Origin: JACNKJ01 sp964344565
Lineage (GTDB): Bacteria > Krumholzibacteriota > Krumholzibacteriia > JACNKJ01
Length of the DNA: 64,000 bases
Assembly (NCBI GenBank): GCA_964344565.1
Contig: CAYFNT010000004.1
Location: 62,001-126,000 of the forward strand
Direction: 5' to 3'
Part shown: piece by piece, positions 51,366 to 62,095 of the stretch
Numbering within the stretch: position 1 is the first letter of the stretch
Layout: every line of letters starts with the position of its first letter
Notes under the pieces: generated by a model
Told to the model about the DNA's origin: nothing
Seen by the model: only the letters and a program-made list of their open reading frames with translations
Databases searched by the model: none
Translations under genes and position numbers: made by a program

Positions 51366-52433
51366 ATGCGATCTCTGCGCCTGGATCTGGGGGAGCGCGG
51401 CTACTCCATTCACATCGGCCGCGATCTGGCTCCGATGCTCGAAGCCGAACTGGGCCAGGAGCGCAGGATCGTGGCTCTGGTGGACGAGTACCTCGCCGAG
51501 GTCCAATCCGCTGCCCTGGACGCCTATCTGGGCGACATCCCCCGTCTCTACGTTCCCCGGGGTGAGGGCAGCAAGACCCTGGCCGAGGTCGAACGCTTCT
51601 GCGTGGCCCTCCTCGATCTGGGACTGGGGCGCGACGGCCTTCTGCTGGCCATCGGCGGCGGCGTCACCGGCGACCTCTGCGGCACCATCGCGGCCAGCTA
51701 TTTCCGCGGCCTTCCCTTCGTGCAGATTCCCACCACGCTGCTGGCCCAGGTGGACTCCAGCGTGGGAGGGAAGGTGGCGGTGAATCTGCGCGGGGCCAAG
51801 AACGCCGTGGGCTACTTCCATCAGCCCCAGGCCGTCCTCGCGGACCTGGCCTTCCTGGACACCCTCGACCTCCGCGAGAAGCGCGCGGGTCTGGCCGAGC
51901 TCATCAAGATGGCGGCCATCGCCGACGCGGCCCTGCTCGTTGAGCTGGAGTCGAAGCTGGACGCCCTGCTCGGCGAGAACGGCGAGGATCTGGAAGCCGC
52001 GGTCCACCGCTCCTGCCAGCTCAAGGCCGAGGTGGTGGAGCAGGACGAGAGGGAGTCCGGCCTGCGCGAGATCCTCAACTTCGGGCACACCCTGGGCCAC
52101 GCCGTGGAGAGCGCGGGCCTGGAGCCCGCCTGGCTCCACGGAGAGTGCGTGGCCATGGGCATGGTGGCGGCCCTGAGCCTGGGCGAGGCCATGGGCATTA
52201 CGCCCGAGGGCATGTCCGCGCGCATGGAAACCCTGCTCCAAGGGGCCGGGCTGCCGGTGCGCCTTCCCCCCGGCCTGGAACCCTCGCGCATCCTCGAGAT
52301 CATGGGGCGGGACAAGAAGGCCCGCCGGGGCCGGGTGCGCTGGGTGCTGCTGGATGCCTGGGGACGGGCTCGTTGGGGCGTGGAAGTCGAGGAATCCCGG
52401 CTGCTGGCTTGCCTCGAGGAACTGCGTCCTTGA
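51366..52433 (+). CDS. aroB: 3-dehydroquinate synthase
   Basis: A 355-residue NAD- and metal-dependent enzyme that cyclises DAHP to 3-dehydroquinate, step two of the shikimate pathway. It has the NAD site AIGGGVTGDLCGTIAASYFRG, QIPTTLLAQVDSSVGGK, and metal ligands in AELIKM (Glu), NFGHTLGHAVE (His) and WLHGECVAMGM (His). The ATG at 51366 follows GAGGTGAGC. The pathway partner aroQ is two genes downstream. Confidence 0.95.
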   Translation: MRSLRLDLGERGYSIHIGRDLAPMLEAELGQERRIVALVDEYLAEVQSAALDAYLGDIPRLYVPRGEGSKTLAEVERFCVALLDLGLGRDGLLLAIGGGVTGDLCGTIAASYFRGLPFVQIPTTLLAQVDSSVGGKVAVNLRGAKNAVGYFHQPQAVLADLAFLDTLDLREKRAGLAELIKMAAIADAALLVELESKLDALLGENGEDLEAAVHRSCQLKAEVVEQDERESGLREILNFGHTLGHAVESAGLEPAWLHGECVAMGMVAALSLGEAMGITPEGMSARMETLLQGAGLPVRLPPGLEPSRILEIMGRDKKARRGRVRWVLLDAWGRARWGVEVEESRLLACLEELRP

Positions 52434-52459
52434 CCCTGTCCGGGGCTAGGGCCTATTCT
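52430..52459 (+). promoter_or_regulatory. sigma70-type promoter of the TPR gene/aroQ
   Basis: TTGACC (52430-52435), an 18-nt spacer and TATTCT (52454-52459). The -35 overlaps the aroB stop. Confidence 0.55.
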
Positions 52460-52511
52460 CGGCCGAAAGCCCAAAGAACCATTCTTCAACGTCTTAGTGG
52501 AAGCGATTTCA

Positions 52512-53069
52512 GTGAACTCTGAGCCCCGCGACGCCGGAAAGAAGCCCTCGCCCCTGCGGCGGGCCGAGGCCAAGCTCCGGGAGGGCGACGCCGAAGAAGC
52601 AGGTCGTCTGGCCCTCGAGCAGCCCGGACCCGCGGCCCAGGTCTTCCTGGCCCGCCTGGCCGGCCGTGCCGGGGATCCGGACGCCGCCGAGCAGCACTAT
52701 CGACGGGCCCTGGAAGCCGACCCCGGAAATCTGGCGGCCCTGCGCGCACTGAGTTCCATGGCCGCGGCCGCCGATCGCGGGGAGGAGGCCGAAGCGCTGC
52801 TTCGGCGCTGGGCCGAGGCCGATCCCGGGGATCCCGAACACGAGGACATGCTCGCCGAGCTCCGCAGCGACGGGCCGAAGGCCGCCGAGGAGCGGCCCCT
52901 GCCCATGGCCGAGGATCTCGAGGAGGTGCTCACTCGCCCCGAGGCCGAGACGTCTTCCCGGCCGGACCTGCTGGAGGGCGAGCTCATGCCCGCGCCCAGC
53001 CTGTCCGATCCGGACTTCTGGGATCTCGGTGACGATTCCCTACGCCAGTCCGACGAGAAGGAGAACTGA
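52512..53069 (+). CDS. TPR-repeat protein
   Basis: A small acidic cytoplasmic protein of about 185 residues with tetratricopeptide-type helical repeats (GDPDAAEQHYRRALEADPGN, RGEEAEALLRRWAEADPGDP). The C-terminal tail of about 60 residues is disordered and acidic. Such proteins act as protein-binding scaffolds; the partner is unknown. The start is uncertain: GTG 52512, eight bases after GGAAG, or GTG 52497. The stop overlaps the aroQ ATG. Confidence 0.65.
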   Translation: MNSEPRDAGKKPSPLRRAEAKLREGDAEEAGRLALEQPGPAAQVFLARLAGRAGDPDAAEQHYRRALEADPGNLAALRALSSMAAAADRGEEAEALLRRWAEADPGDPEHEDMLAELRSDGPKAAEERPLPMAEDLEEVLTRPEAETSSRPDLLEGELMPAPSLSDPDFWDLGDDSLRQSDEKEN

Positions 53070-53500
53070 TGTCCCAGCGATTCCTGATCCTTCAGGGACC
53101 GAATCTGAACCTCCTGGGGAAGCGGGAGCCGGGAGTGTATGGAAGCAAGAGCCTGGATGAGCTTCACGAAGGCTTGAAGGCCTGGGCCAGCGACCGGGAC
53201 ATGGAGCTCGAGTTCCTCCATTCCAACAGCGAAGGAGCGCTCATCGACGCCCTGCACGGGGCCGAGGGGCGGATGGACGGCGTGGTCCTCAATCCGGGGG
53301 GATTCACCCATTCCAGCGTGGCGCTGCGCGACACCATCGCGGCGGTCAGCGTGCCGGTGGTGGAAGTGCATCTGAGCAATATCCACGGTCGCGAAAGCTG
53401 GCGGCGCCATTCCATTACCGCCGCAGCCTGTCGCGGCCTTATCAGCGGTTTCGGGGAGAGTGGCTATCGCTTGGCGCTCATGGAGTTGGCGGAGTCGTGA
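53069..53500 (+). CDS. aroQ: 3-dehydroquinate dehydratase, type II
   Basis: A 143-residue type II dehydroquinase, the third shikimate-pathway step. Signatures are QGPNLNLLGKREPGVYG with the active tyrosine, HSNSEGALID, LNPGGFTHSSVALRD and EVHLSNIHGRESWRRHS. Its length is standard. It overlaps the TPR gene and, with aroB nearby, forms a partial shikimate cluster. Confidence 0.95.
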   Translation: MSQRFLILQGPNLNLLGKREPGVYGSKSLDELHEGLKAWASDRDMELEFLHSNSEGALIDALHGAEGRMDGVVLNPGGFTHSSVALRDTIAAVSVPVVEVHLSNIHGRESWRRHSITAAACRGLISGFGESGYRLALMELAES

Positions 53501-53506
53501 TTCCGC

Positions 53507-53536
53507 TTGCCAGTTCCCTGGCGCCTCTCTTAGCCT
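53507..53536 (+). promoter_or_regulatory. probable promoter of the accB-accC-ftsK-rimO operon
   Basis: TTGCCA (53507-53512) and TAGCCT (53531-53536) with an 18-nt spacer, 29 nt before the ATG at 53566. A GAAAGGAG ribosome site lies in the leader. Confidence 0.5.
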
Positions 53537-53565
53537 GACGGAAGCCCTCGACTGAAAGGAGTCCC

Positions 53566-54012
53566 ATGCGCGAGGCCCATATCCGCAAATTGATCGCCCT
53601 GTTGCGGGAGCACGAGGATGTCGGCGAGATCGAAGCCTTCAGCGGCCCATTCGGCCTGAACCGCATTCGAGTGTCCCGCAAGAGCTCCGCCGCGGCCGCG
53701 GCTCCCGCCGCCGCAGCTCCCGCAGCTCAGGCCGCCGCGGCGGCCGCCCCGGCCCCCGAGGCCGCTTCCGGGCTCTACGAGGTCACAGCGCCCATGGTGG
53801 GCACTTTCTATCGCTCTCCCAATCCCGGCTCCGACCCCTTCGTGGACGAGGGAGGCAAGGTGCAGTCGGGCACGGTGCTCTGCATCATCGAGGCCATGAA
53901 ACTCATGAACGAGATCGAGTGCGGCGTCAGCGGCACCATCAAGGAGATCCTGCTGGAGGACGGAGCCCCCGTGGAATTCGGCCAGGTACTCATGCGCATC
54001 CAAGAGGACTGA
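53566..54012 (+). CDS. accB: acetyl-CoA carboxylase biotin carboxyl carrier protein
   Basis: A 148-residue carrier that holds biotin for acetyl-CoA carboxylase in fatty-acid synthesis. The biotinylated lysine is Lys112 in IIEAMKLMNEI. The typical Ala/Pro-rich hinge (residues about 41-67) separates the N-terminal helical part from the lipoyl/biotinyl domain. One base separates its stop from accC. Confidence 0.95.
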   Translation: MREAHIRKLIALLREHEDVGEIEAFSGPFGLNRIRVSRKSSAAAAAPAAAAPAAQAAAAAAPAPEAASGLYEVTAPMVGTFYRSPNPGSDPFVDEGGKVQSGTVLCIIEAMKLMNEIECGVSGTIKEILLEDGAPVEFGQVLMRIQED

Positions 54013-54013
54013 C

Positions 54014-55374
<1,361 letters not shown>

Positions 55375-55378
<4 letters not shown>

Positions 55379-57711
55379 CGCGAAACCGGCTCATCCGCGG
55401 AATGGCGGCGCTGGCCGCGGCGGTGATCCTGGCCGGAAGCCTCGCCACCTTCAGTCAGGGCGACTGGCAGGGTTGGGGCTGGGATCCCTCCCTGAAGAAT
55501 GCCGAGAACGCCTTCGGTTTCGTGGGAGCCGTGCTGGCCAAACTCACCGTGGCATTTTTGGGGCGCTGGGTGGGATTGGCCATGAGCGTGTCCCTGCTGC
55601 TGCTGCTGGCCGCCCGCGAGTTCTTCTCCCTGAGCGGCCGCCGGGTAGCCATGCTCTGGGGTGGCGGCAGCCTGCTGCTCCTTCTCTGGTCGGGTTGGCT
55701 CCTGCGCCGCGAGGGCAGCACCCTGGCCTCCTCCGATTGGGGGGGATGGCTGGGCGGACTTCTGGCGGAGGGCCAGGAGGCCCTCCTCGGACGCATCGGC
55801 GCCACGGTGCTCGTCGTATTCCTGAGCCTGGTGGCCCTCCTGGCCATACTGCCGGCTCCCCCCAAGCGACGTCGGCGTTTCAACCTTCCCGATCCGCGTC
55901 CTCTGCTGCGCGTCCTGACCGCTCCCTTCCGTTGGATCTGGATGGCTCTCGTCTGGACCGGGCGGTCCTTGAGGAACTCCTTCGCCAAACTGGGAGCCTG
56001 GTGGGAGCACGGACGCATGCGGCGCGATGAGAGGCGGGAGGCCAGACGCCACCAGCAGCCGGCTCCCAGCTACCGGGCGGAGCCCGAGGAGGAAGAGCGG
56101 AGTTTCGTCGCCGCGGCGGGAAACGGTTCCCAGTCTCCGGTCGCCAGTCAACAGTCTCCGGTCTCCAGTCACCAGTCTCCGGTCGCCGGTCCCGAGCTCG
56201 AAGCCGACAGCGGGAAGCGGGCCGCGGGTAGTGGGAAGCGCAAGGCCAAGCCGAAACCCCGACGCTCGGGGGAGTACATCCTGCCCGATTCGGGTCTGCT
56301 CAGTCCTCCCGAGCCCGCGGCCGGCGGAGACGATCGCCGCCATATGGAGATGCAGGCCCAGGTCCTGGTGGACAAGCTGGGCACCTTCAACATCGGCGGG
56401 CGGGTGAGCGCCATGAAGCAGGGACCGGTGGTCTCCACCTTCGAGTTCGAACCGGAGGACGGCGTGAAGGTGAGTCAGATCACGGGTCGCCGCGAAGATC
56501 TGGCCCTGGCCCTGCGCAGCAAGGAACTGCGGCTGGTGGCGCCCATCCCCGGCAAGGCCGCCGTGGGCGTGGAGCTGCCGAACAACTCGCCCCGGGTGAT
56601 CCGCCTGAGGGAGGTCATCGACGCCGAGCGATTCGCCGGGGTGAAGGGCAATCTTTCCCTGGCCCTGGGCGTGGACGTGGACGGGCGGCCCACCTGGGCC
56701 GATCTCTCCGAAGCGCCGCACCTGCTGGTGGCCGGCGCCACGGGCACGGGCAAGAGCGTCTGCATCAACAGCATCCTGGTGAGTCTGCTCCTGCAGCACA
56801 CCCCCGAGAGCCTGCGTCTCTTCCTGGTGGATCCCAAGATGCTGGAGCTGTCGGTGTACAACGAGATTCCCCATCTTCTGCATCCGGTGATCACCGACAA
56901 CAAGATGGCCCTGCAGGCTCTCAACTGGCTCGTGGGCGAGATGGAGACCCGCTATAAGAAACTCAAGCCCGTGGGCGTGCGCTCCATCGCCGAATACAAC
57001 GCGAAGATCGAGGCCGGCGAGATCAAGGACGCGGAGGGCGAGATCGTCACCACCCAGATGCCCTTCCTGGTCTGCGTGGTGGAGGAGTTCGCCGATCTCA
57101 TGATGACCCTGGGCAAGGACGTGCAGACGCCCATCGTGCGCCTGGCCCAGCTGGCGCGGGCGGTGGGCATCCACCTGATCCTGGCCACCCAGCGGCCCAG
57201 CGTGAACATCATCGACGGGGTCATCAAGGCCAACTTCCCAAGCCGCATCGCCTTCAAGGTCTTCAGCCGCTTCGACAGCAAGACCATCCTCGACGCCAAC
57301 GGGGCCGAGACCCTCATCGGGCGGGGCGACATGCTCTTCATGCACGGGCGCTCGCCCTATCCCCAGCGCCTGCACGGGGCCTTCACGAGCACGGAGGAGG
57401 TGCAGGCGGTCACCGATCACTGGCGCCAGTACACCCTGCCCGAGCCGCCCCTGGAACTGGAGGCGCGGCCCGGCTCCCTCGAAGATTTCAACGCCCAGGA
57501 CGATCTCTACGAGGACGCCAAGCGCATCGTCGTGCTCCAGGGCTTCGGCAGCACCACCATGCTGCAGCGGCGCCTCCGCGTGGGTTACACACGCGCCAGC
57601 CGCCTCATGGACATGCTCGAGGAATCGGGCATCGTCGGTCCCCACACGGGCAGCAAGGCCCGCGAGGTCCTGGTCGGTCCCGAAGTGCTCGAGGAAGAGA
57701 TCGAAACGTGA
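55375..57711 (+). CDS. ftsK: DNA translocase FtsK/SpoIIIE
   Basis: A 778-residue DNA pump acting at the division septum. Four to five N-terminal membrane helices lie within the first 165 residues. A charged linker follows (about 200-310) containing a 7-residue repeat, QSPVASQ QSPVSSH QSPVAGP, encoded by the heptanucleotide repeat. The motor has Walker A GATGTGKS (454-461), Walker B FLVCVVEEFADLMM, ILATQRPSVNIIDGVIKANF and SRFDSKTILDANGAETLIG. A C-terminal winged-helix gamma domain (FGSTTMLQRRLRVGYTRASR) binds the KOPS orienting sites. Its stop overlaps the rimO GTG. Confidence 0.95.
56130..56192 (+). repeat. ftsK: in-frame heptanucleotide repeat inside ftsK
   Basis: Nine 7-bp units of the form CCRGTCN (CCAGTCT, CCGGTCG, CCAGTCA and so on) fill 63 bp. 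Because 3 x 7 nt equals 7 codons, the block encodes three 7-residue repeats. The unit is the same as in the intergenic inverted repeat at 35171-35296. Confidence 0.75.
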
Positions 57712-59126
57712 TTTCCGCCCGAACGGTGTATCTGGAGTCGCTGGGTTGCAGCAAGAACCTGGTGGACAGCGAGGCGACCCTCGGCTTCCTGCTGAAGGAC
57801 GGCTTCCGCCTCGTGGACGATCCCTTCGAGGCGCGTCTGCTGGTGCTCAACACCTGCGGCTTCATCGAGGACGCCAAGCGCCAGTCCATCGAGCGCATCT
57901 TGGAACTCGTCGAGATCAAGAAGGAGTCCGGCGGCAAGCTGCTGGTCTTCGGCTGCCTCACCCAACGCTATGCCGAGGAATTGGGACAGGAGATTCCCGA
58001 AGTGGATCTCCTGGCCGGCGTGGGTCAGCAGGAGCGCATGGCCGAGGCCGTGGGCCGCCTCTTCCGGGAGGACGACTCCCAGCTGCACGCCCTGCATCCC
58101 CCCGCGCCGCGCATCAGCTTCGCCGGGTTCCAGGACCGCCCGCTTCTGACCCCGCCGCATCTGGCCTACGTGAAGCTGGGGGAGGGCTGCAGCCACAAGT
58201 GCGCCTTCTGCGCCATTCCGTCCATTCGGGGGAAGTTCAAGAGCCGAACCCCGGAGGACATCCTCGACGAGGTGCGGTCCCTGGCCGAGAGCGGCGTGGG
58301 CGAGATCAACCTCATCAGCCAGGATTCGGCCTACTACGGGCGCGACGCCGGCGGCGGCACCGAAGCTCTCTACGAATTGCTTAAGCGACTGTCGAAGGTG
58401 GACGGGCTCCACTGGATCCGGCTCTTCTATTTCCACCCCGCGCTGGTGAGTGCCGACATGCTGCTTCGCATGTTCGACCTGCCCCGGGTGATTCCCTACC
58501 TCGACATGCCCATCCAGCACGCCAGCGACTCCATGCTCCGGATCATGCGCCGGGGACACGATCGGGACTACCTCTCGAAGCTCATCGGCGACATGCGCGT
58601 GGCCCGGCCCGATCTGAGTCTGCGCAGCACGGTGCTCGTAGGGCATCCCGGCGAGACCGAGGAGGACATGGCCCAGCTCCTGGATTTCATCGAGGAGCAT
58701 CCCTTCGACAAGCTGGGCGTCTTCGGATACAGCCGGGAGGAGAACACCGAGGCGGCCGGCCTGGACGAGGCTCCCGAAAGCGAGGAGATCGCCGAACGCG
58801 TGGACCGGGTGCAGATGGCCCAGATGCCCCTGAGCGAGGAGCGATCGGCTCTCCTGGTGGGCCAGCGCTTCACGGGGGTGGTGGAGGAGACGGTGGAAGG
58901 GGGAGAGGGCCTGCCCGAGGAGCGCCGGCTGCGCCCCCTTGAATCCTCGCCCTTCGAAGATTCCCGAGCCGCCCTGCGCATCTGGCGAGACGCTTACGAG
59001 GTGGACGGTTACGTCTATCTGGACCGGGATTCCGGGCTGGAACTGGGGGACTGGGTGGACGTGGAAGTGACCGACTCGGATGTCTACGACCTGAAAGGCG
59101 AGCCCGTGGATCCCGCTTCCCCTTGA
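57708..59126 (+). CDS. rimO: ribosomal protein S12 methylthiotransferase RimO
   Basis: A 472-residue radical-SAM methylthiotransferase that modifies an aspartate of ribosomal protein S12. The N-terminal UPF0004 domain holds Cys14 (SLGCSKNLVDSE) and cysteines in NTCGFI and FGCLTQRY. The radical-SAM site is EGCSHKCAFCAIPSIRG. MPIQHASDSMLRIMRRGH is a family segment. The C-terminal TRAM domain follows. The SLGCSKN, CSHKCAFC and IQHASD forms favour RimO over MiaB. The GTG start overlaps the ftsK stop. Confidence 0.94.
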   Translation: MISARTVYLESLGCSKNLVDSEATLGFLLKDGFRLVDDPFEARLLVLNTCGFIEDAKRQSIERILELVEIKKESGGKLLVFGCLTQRYAEELGQEIPEVDLLAGVGQQERMAEAVGRLFREDDSQLHALHPPAPRISFAGFQDRPLLTPPHLAYVKLGEGCSHKCAFCAIPSIRGKFKSRTPEDILDEVRSLAESGVGEINLISQDSAYYGRDAGGGTEALYELLKRLSKVDGLHWIRLFYFHPALVSADMLLRMFDLPRVIPYLDMPIQHASDSMLRIMRRGHDRDYLSKLIGDMRVARPDLSLRSTVLVGHPGETEEDMAQLLDFIEEHPFDKLGVFGYSREENTEAAGLDEAPESEEIAERVDRVQMAQMPLSEERSALLVGQRFTGVVEETVEGGEGLPEERRLRPLESSPFEDSRAALRIWRDAYEVDGYVYLDRDSGLELGDWVDVEVTDSDVYDLKGEPVDPASP

Positions 59127-59151
59127 CAGGCGGGCCCGCCCTTTCTATACC
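59123..59151 (+). promoter_or_regulatory. strong sigma70-type promoter
   Basis: TTGACA (59123-59128), a 17-nt spacer and TATACC (59146-59151), 32 nt before the ATG at 59184. A GGAG ribosome site follows. Confidence 0.7.
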
Positions 59152-59183
59152 GACACAAAGTCCATCCAGCACCGGAGATAGCT

Positions 59184-59852
59184 ATGACTCTGTTCCGACG
59201 CCTTCGTGCCGAAATCGCCGCCCCGCTCCTGGTCCTCTTTCTCTGGGCCCTCCTTCCCACGGCTCTCGTGGCGGAGGAGAACGAGGCTCTCGAGATCGAG
59301 GGCTTTCCCACGAATCTGGGACTGGCGAATCAGATGACCCGAAACGTGGCCGACAAGTCCGTGGAGGCCCTCGAGGCCTGGCTGACCGAATCGGTGGGCG
59401 TGAAGGCCGGCAAGGAGAGCGCGGGCAATCCCCTGGTCCTGCTGGCCCTGAAGAACTCCCTGCGCAATGCCGGTCATCGGCCCATGGGCGAGGAAGACGG
59501 CGCCGAGCGGATGCTGGAGTTCCGCATCCTCGATCTGCGCATCAGCTACACGGGCGTGGACCGTCGGGCGCTGGGTCTCAAGAAGGAAGTGGAACGGGCC
59601 GGCGCCTTCGTGCTCGCGGTGAGCGTTCTGGATAGCGAGAGCGGCGAGGAGCTGAGCAGCACCCAGCAGGAAGTCCTCCTGGCGGATCATTTTCCCAAGC
59701 ACCTGCTCGATCTGGTGGCCAGCAAGTCCTACACCTTCACCAATCCCGAGCTCAACGAGAAGGAATGGTCCAAGTCGGTGGAGCCCTGGGTGGTGGGCGG
59801 ACTCGTGGCGAGCCTCGCTTGGCTCTTCTACAGCAATCAAAGTTCCGAGTAG
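59184..59852 (+). CDS. hypothetical exported/membrane protein
   Basis: A 222-residue protein I do not recognise. It has an N-terminal signal peptide or membrane helix (PLLVLFLWALLPTALVA) and a soluble region of about 165 residues. A short hydrophobic C-terminal segment (VVGGLVASLAWLFYS, about 202-216) precedes NQSSE. The middle (AERMLEFRILDLRISYTGVDR) has an amphipathic alpha/beta pattern typical of periplasmic domains. It has its own strong promoter and starts a block with two TPR lipoproteins 13 nt downstream, so an envelope role is likely. Confidence 0.65.
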   Translation: MTLFRRLRAEIAAPLLVLFLWALLPTALVAEENEALEIEGFPTNLGLANQMTRNVADKSVEALEAWLTESVGVKAGKESAGNPLVLLALKNSLRNAGHRPMGEEDGAERMLEFRILDLRISYTGVDRRALGLKKEVERAGAFVLAVSVLDSESGEELSSTQQEVLLADHFPKHLLDLVASKSYTFTNPELNEKEWSKSVEPWVVGGLVASLAWLFYSNQSSE

Positions 59853-59865
59853 CGGGAGGTAGGGC

Positions 59866-60807
59866 GTGCGCGCCTCAGGCGGATCCCGGGCGCTCCAGCG
59901 CCGGGGCTGGCCCCTCTTGGCGGCCCTGCTCGTCCTGTCCGCGGCCTGCGGAGGGGGCGGGCTGGAGGCTCATCTGAAGAACGGGGAGGCGGCCCTGGAA
60001 CAGGGCGATCCCGGCGAGGCCCGGCTGGAGGGCCTCTACGTGCTCCAGCAGGAGCCCGAGCACACCGGCGCACTCTGGCTGGTGGGCCGCAGCCTGCTCG
60101 CCCTGAATCGGGACGCGGAGGCCGAGGGATACTTCCGGAGCCTCTTCGGACTGGATCCCTCCTATCGCCACAGGGCCGGCGAGCTCTATGCCCAGATGGC
60201 GGCCGTGGACTACGAGGCGGCGCGTCGAAGCCGGGCCGCACGCCGCTGGGAGGCGGGTCTGGATTTCCATCCCGAGCAGGAGCTGGGGCCCCACGGCTTC
60301 TTCGTGGCGGGTCACTTCTTCGGCAAGGAAGACTACGAGAACGCGGCTCGGCTCTTCGCCAGGGCCGAGGAGGAGTATCCCGATTCCAGCGCGGTGCTGG
60401 AGGTGCTCTTCCCCCACGCCGAAAGCCTCGCCCGCCTGGGGCGATGGGAAGAGGCCCGCGAGCAGCTGGCCCGATTCCTGAAGGAAGCGCCCCGGCACCC
60501 CCGGCGCCAGGAAGCCATCTTCCTGTATCAGGACGTGCTGATCCGACTGGCGAGGGCCGATCGCGAGCTGCTGGATTTCGAGAAGGCCCTGGAGAAGCTC
60601 GATCGCGCCCTGCGTTACAAGATCAATCCGGGCAAGATCGAGGATGCCCGGTTGGAGAAGGGCCTCTGTCTGGAAGACCTCGGACGCTATCGAGAGGCGG
60701 CGGGTGTCTATCGTAAAATCGTCGACGTGAACAGCTCGGGCACGGGCCGCAGTTTCGAGGCCGCCCTGGAGCGACTGGAAAGAATCGAAAAGGCGAGGTT
60801 GAAGTGA
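59866..60807 (+). CDS. TPR-repeat lipoprotein
   Basis: A 313-residue probable lipoprotein with lipobox LSAAC (Cys28) followed by GGGG. Tetratricopeptide repeats run through the protein: NGEAALEQGDPGEARLEGLY, KEDYENAARLFARAEEEYPD, LGRWEEAREQLARFLKEAP and LGRYREAAGVYRKIVDVN. GTG 59866 follows GGGAGG. Its stop overlaps the GTG of the BamD-like gene, suggesting that the two envelope scaffold proteins act together. Confidence 0.85.
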   Translation: MRASGGSRALQRRGWPLLAALLVLSAACGGGGLEAHLKNGEAALEQGDPGEARLEGLYVLQQEPEHTGALWLVGRSLLALNRDAEAEGYFRSLFGLDPSYRHRAGELYAQMAAVDYEAARRSRAARRWEAGLDFHPEQELGPHGFFVAGHFFGKEDYENAARLFARAEEEYPDSSAVLEVLFPHAESLARLGRWEEAREQLARFLKEAPRHPRRQEAIFLYQDVLIRLARADRELLDFEKALEKLDRALRYKINPGKIEDARLEKGLCLEDLGRYREAAGVYRKIVDVNSSGTGRSFEAALERLERIEKARLK

Positions 60808-61505
60808 AGTCGCGCAACTGGCTGATGCTCATCCTTCTCGCTGTCATGCTGGCCCTGGGGGCCTGCACGGGTGGCGGCGAGGCCCTGTCCGGCAAGGTGA
60901 AAGGTGACCGCGCCTTCAACAAGGGCGACTGGATGGGAGCCGCGGAACACTACCGCGAGTACCTGGAAACCGAAATGGGGGCGGCCGACGTCTGGCTGGC
61001 CCAGTACATGATGGCCCGCTGCTTCTACGAGTCGGAGGACTATCCCACCGCCGCCCTGGAGTTCGAGATCTTCCAGCGCAACTATCCGCGCAGCGACTCC
61101 CTGGAGGCGGCCGCCTACTACGAGGCGCTCTGCTGGGTTGAGCAGTCCCCGCGTTTCGACCGCGACTCCACGCCCACGTACCAGGCCATCAGCAAGCTCG
61201 AAGAGTACCTCCTGGATTTCCCCGGCGGACAGTATCAGGATCGGGCGCGTCTCTCCCTGGCCGAGCTGAAGGACAAGCTCGCCCGCAAGTCCCTGTCCAT
61301 CGCGCGCTTCTATCATAGGCTGGGGCGCCGTGACGCCGCCGCTCTCTACTTCGAGAAGCTGCTCCGCGAGCAGCCCGAAAGCTCCCTGGTGGGCGAGGCC
61401 CTCGAGGACTTCGAGCGATTGCGCCGCGAGCAGGGCCGGGATGCCGAGGCCGAGGACCTGGCCGCCATGCGCGCCACCTGGATGCCGCCGCCCGGGGCCC
61501 CCTGA
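60804..61505 (+). CDS. bamD: BamD-like outer-membrane assembly lipoprotein
   Basis: A 233-residue lipoprotein with lipobox LGAC (Cys21). Its TPR array resembles BamD/YfiO, the lipoprotein of the beta-barrel assembly machine: AFNKGDWMGAAEHYREYLE, ARCFYESEDYPTAALEFEIFQRNYPRSDSLEAAAYYEALCW, SKLEEYLLDFPGGQYQDRA and IARFYHRLGRRDAAALYFEKLLREQPES. Length and repeat layout fit BamD. The GTG start overlaps the upstream stop; its own stop overlaps nadD. Confidence 0.85.
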   Translation: MKSRNWLMLILLAVMLALGACTGGGEALSGKVKGDRAFNKGDWMGAAEHYREYLETEMGAADVWLAQYMMARCFYESEDYPTAALEFEIFQRNYPRSDSLEAAAYYEALCWVEQSPRFDRDSTPTYQAISKLEEYLLDFPGGQYQDRARLSLAELKDKLARKSLSIARFYHRLGRRDAAALYFEKLLREQPESSLVGEALEDFERLRREQGRDAEAEDLAAMRATWMPPPGAP

Positions 61506-62095
61506 TGAGCGGCGCCCGTCGGCGCGTGGGCCTACTGGGCGGGAGTTTCGATCCTCCCCACGAGGGACACCTCTGGATGGCCCGGCGAGCCCAGCGAGAA
61601 GCCGCTCTGGACGAGATCTGGCTGCTTCCCGCCCTGGCGCCTCCGCACAAGGATCACAGCACTCTCAGCCCCTATGACGACCGTCTGGCCATGACCGAGC
61701 TTCTGGCCGATGAGGCGGACTTCCTCTCGGTCTGCCGCATCGAGGAATCCCTGCCCCTGCCCGGCTACAGCATCCGCACCCTGAGGGCCCTGAAGGATCG
61801 TCACGAAAACCTGGACTTCGTCTTCATCGTCGGCGAGGACTCCCTGGCCAACCTGGAATCCTGGAAGGATCCCGACGCCATCTTCGCTGAATCCGAAGTG
61901 CTGGTGCTGGCCCGGGAGGGCTTCGAGACCGAGACGGTCCGACCCTGCAGGATCCTGCGTGGCGCATTCCATCCCGCCCAGAGCCGGGTCATCCGCGAGG
62001 AAATCTCACGCATGGGAATGAGCGAAGAACTCACACTCCGGGTCGCCGCCTACGTGAAGGCACGGGGCCTCTACCGCGAAAGGAAGGGATCGTGA
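61505..62095 (+). CDS. nadD: nicotinate-nucleotide adenylyltransferase
   Basis: A 196-residue nucleotidyltransferase that makes deamido-NAD from nicotinate mononucleotide and ATP. The signature loop is LLGGSFDPPHEGHLWMARRA. LPALAPPHKDH, YSIRTLRALK and FIVGEDSLANLESWKD are family segments, and QSRVIREEI occupies the usual ISSTxIR position with a degenerate first part. It is coupled to both neighbours. Confidence 0.93.
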   Translation: MSGARRRVGLLGGSFDPPHEGHLWMARRAQREAALDEIWLLPALAPPHKDHSTLSPYDDRLAMTELLADEADFLSVCRIEESLPLPGYSIRTLRALKDRHENLDFVFIVGEDSLANLESWKDPDAIFAESEVLVLAREGFETETVRPCRILRGAFHPAQSRVIREEISRMGMSEELTLRVAAYVKARGLYRERKGS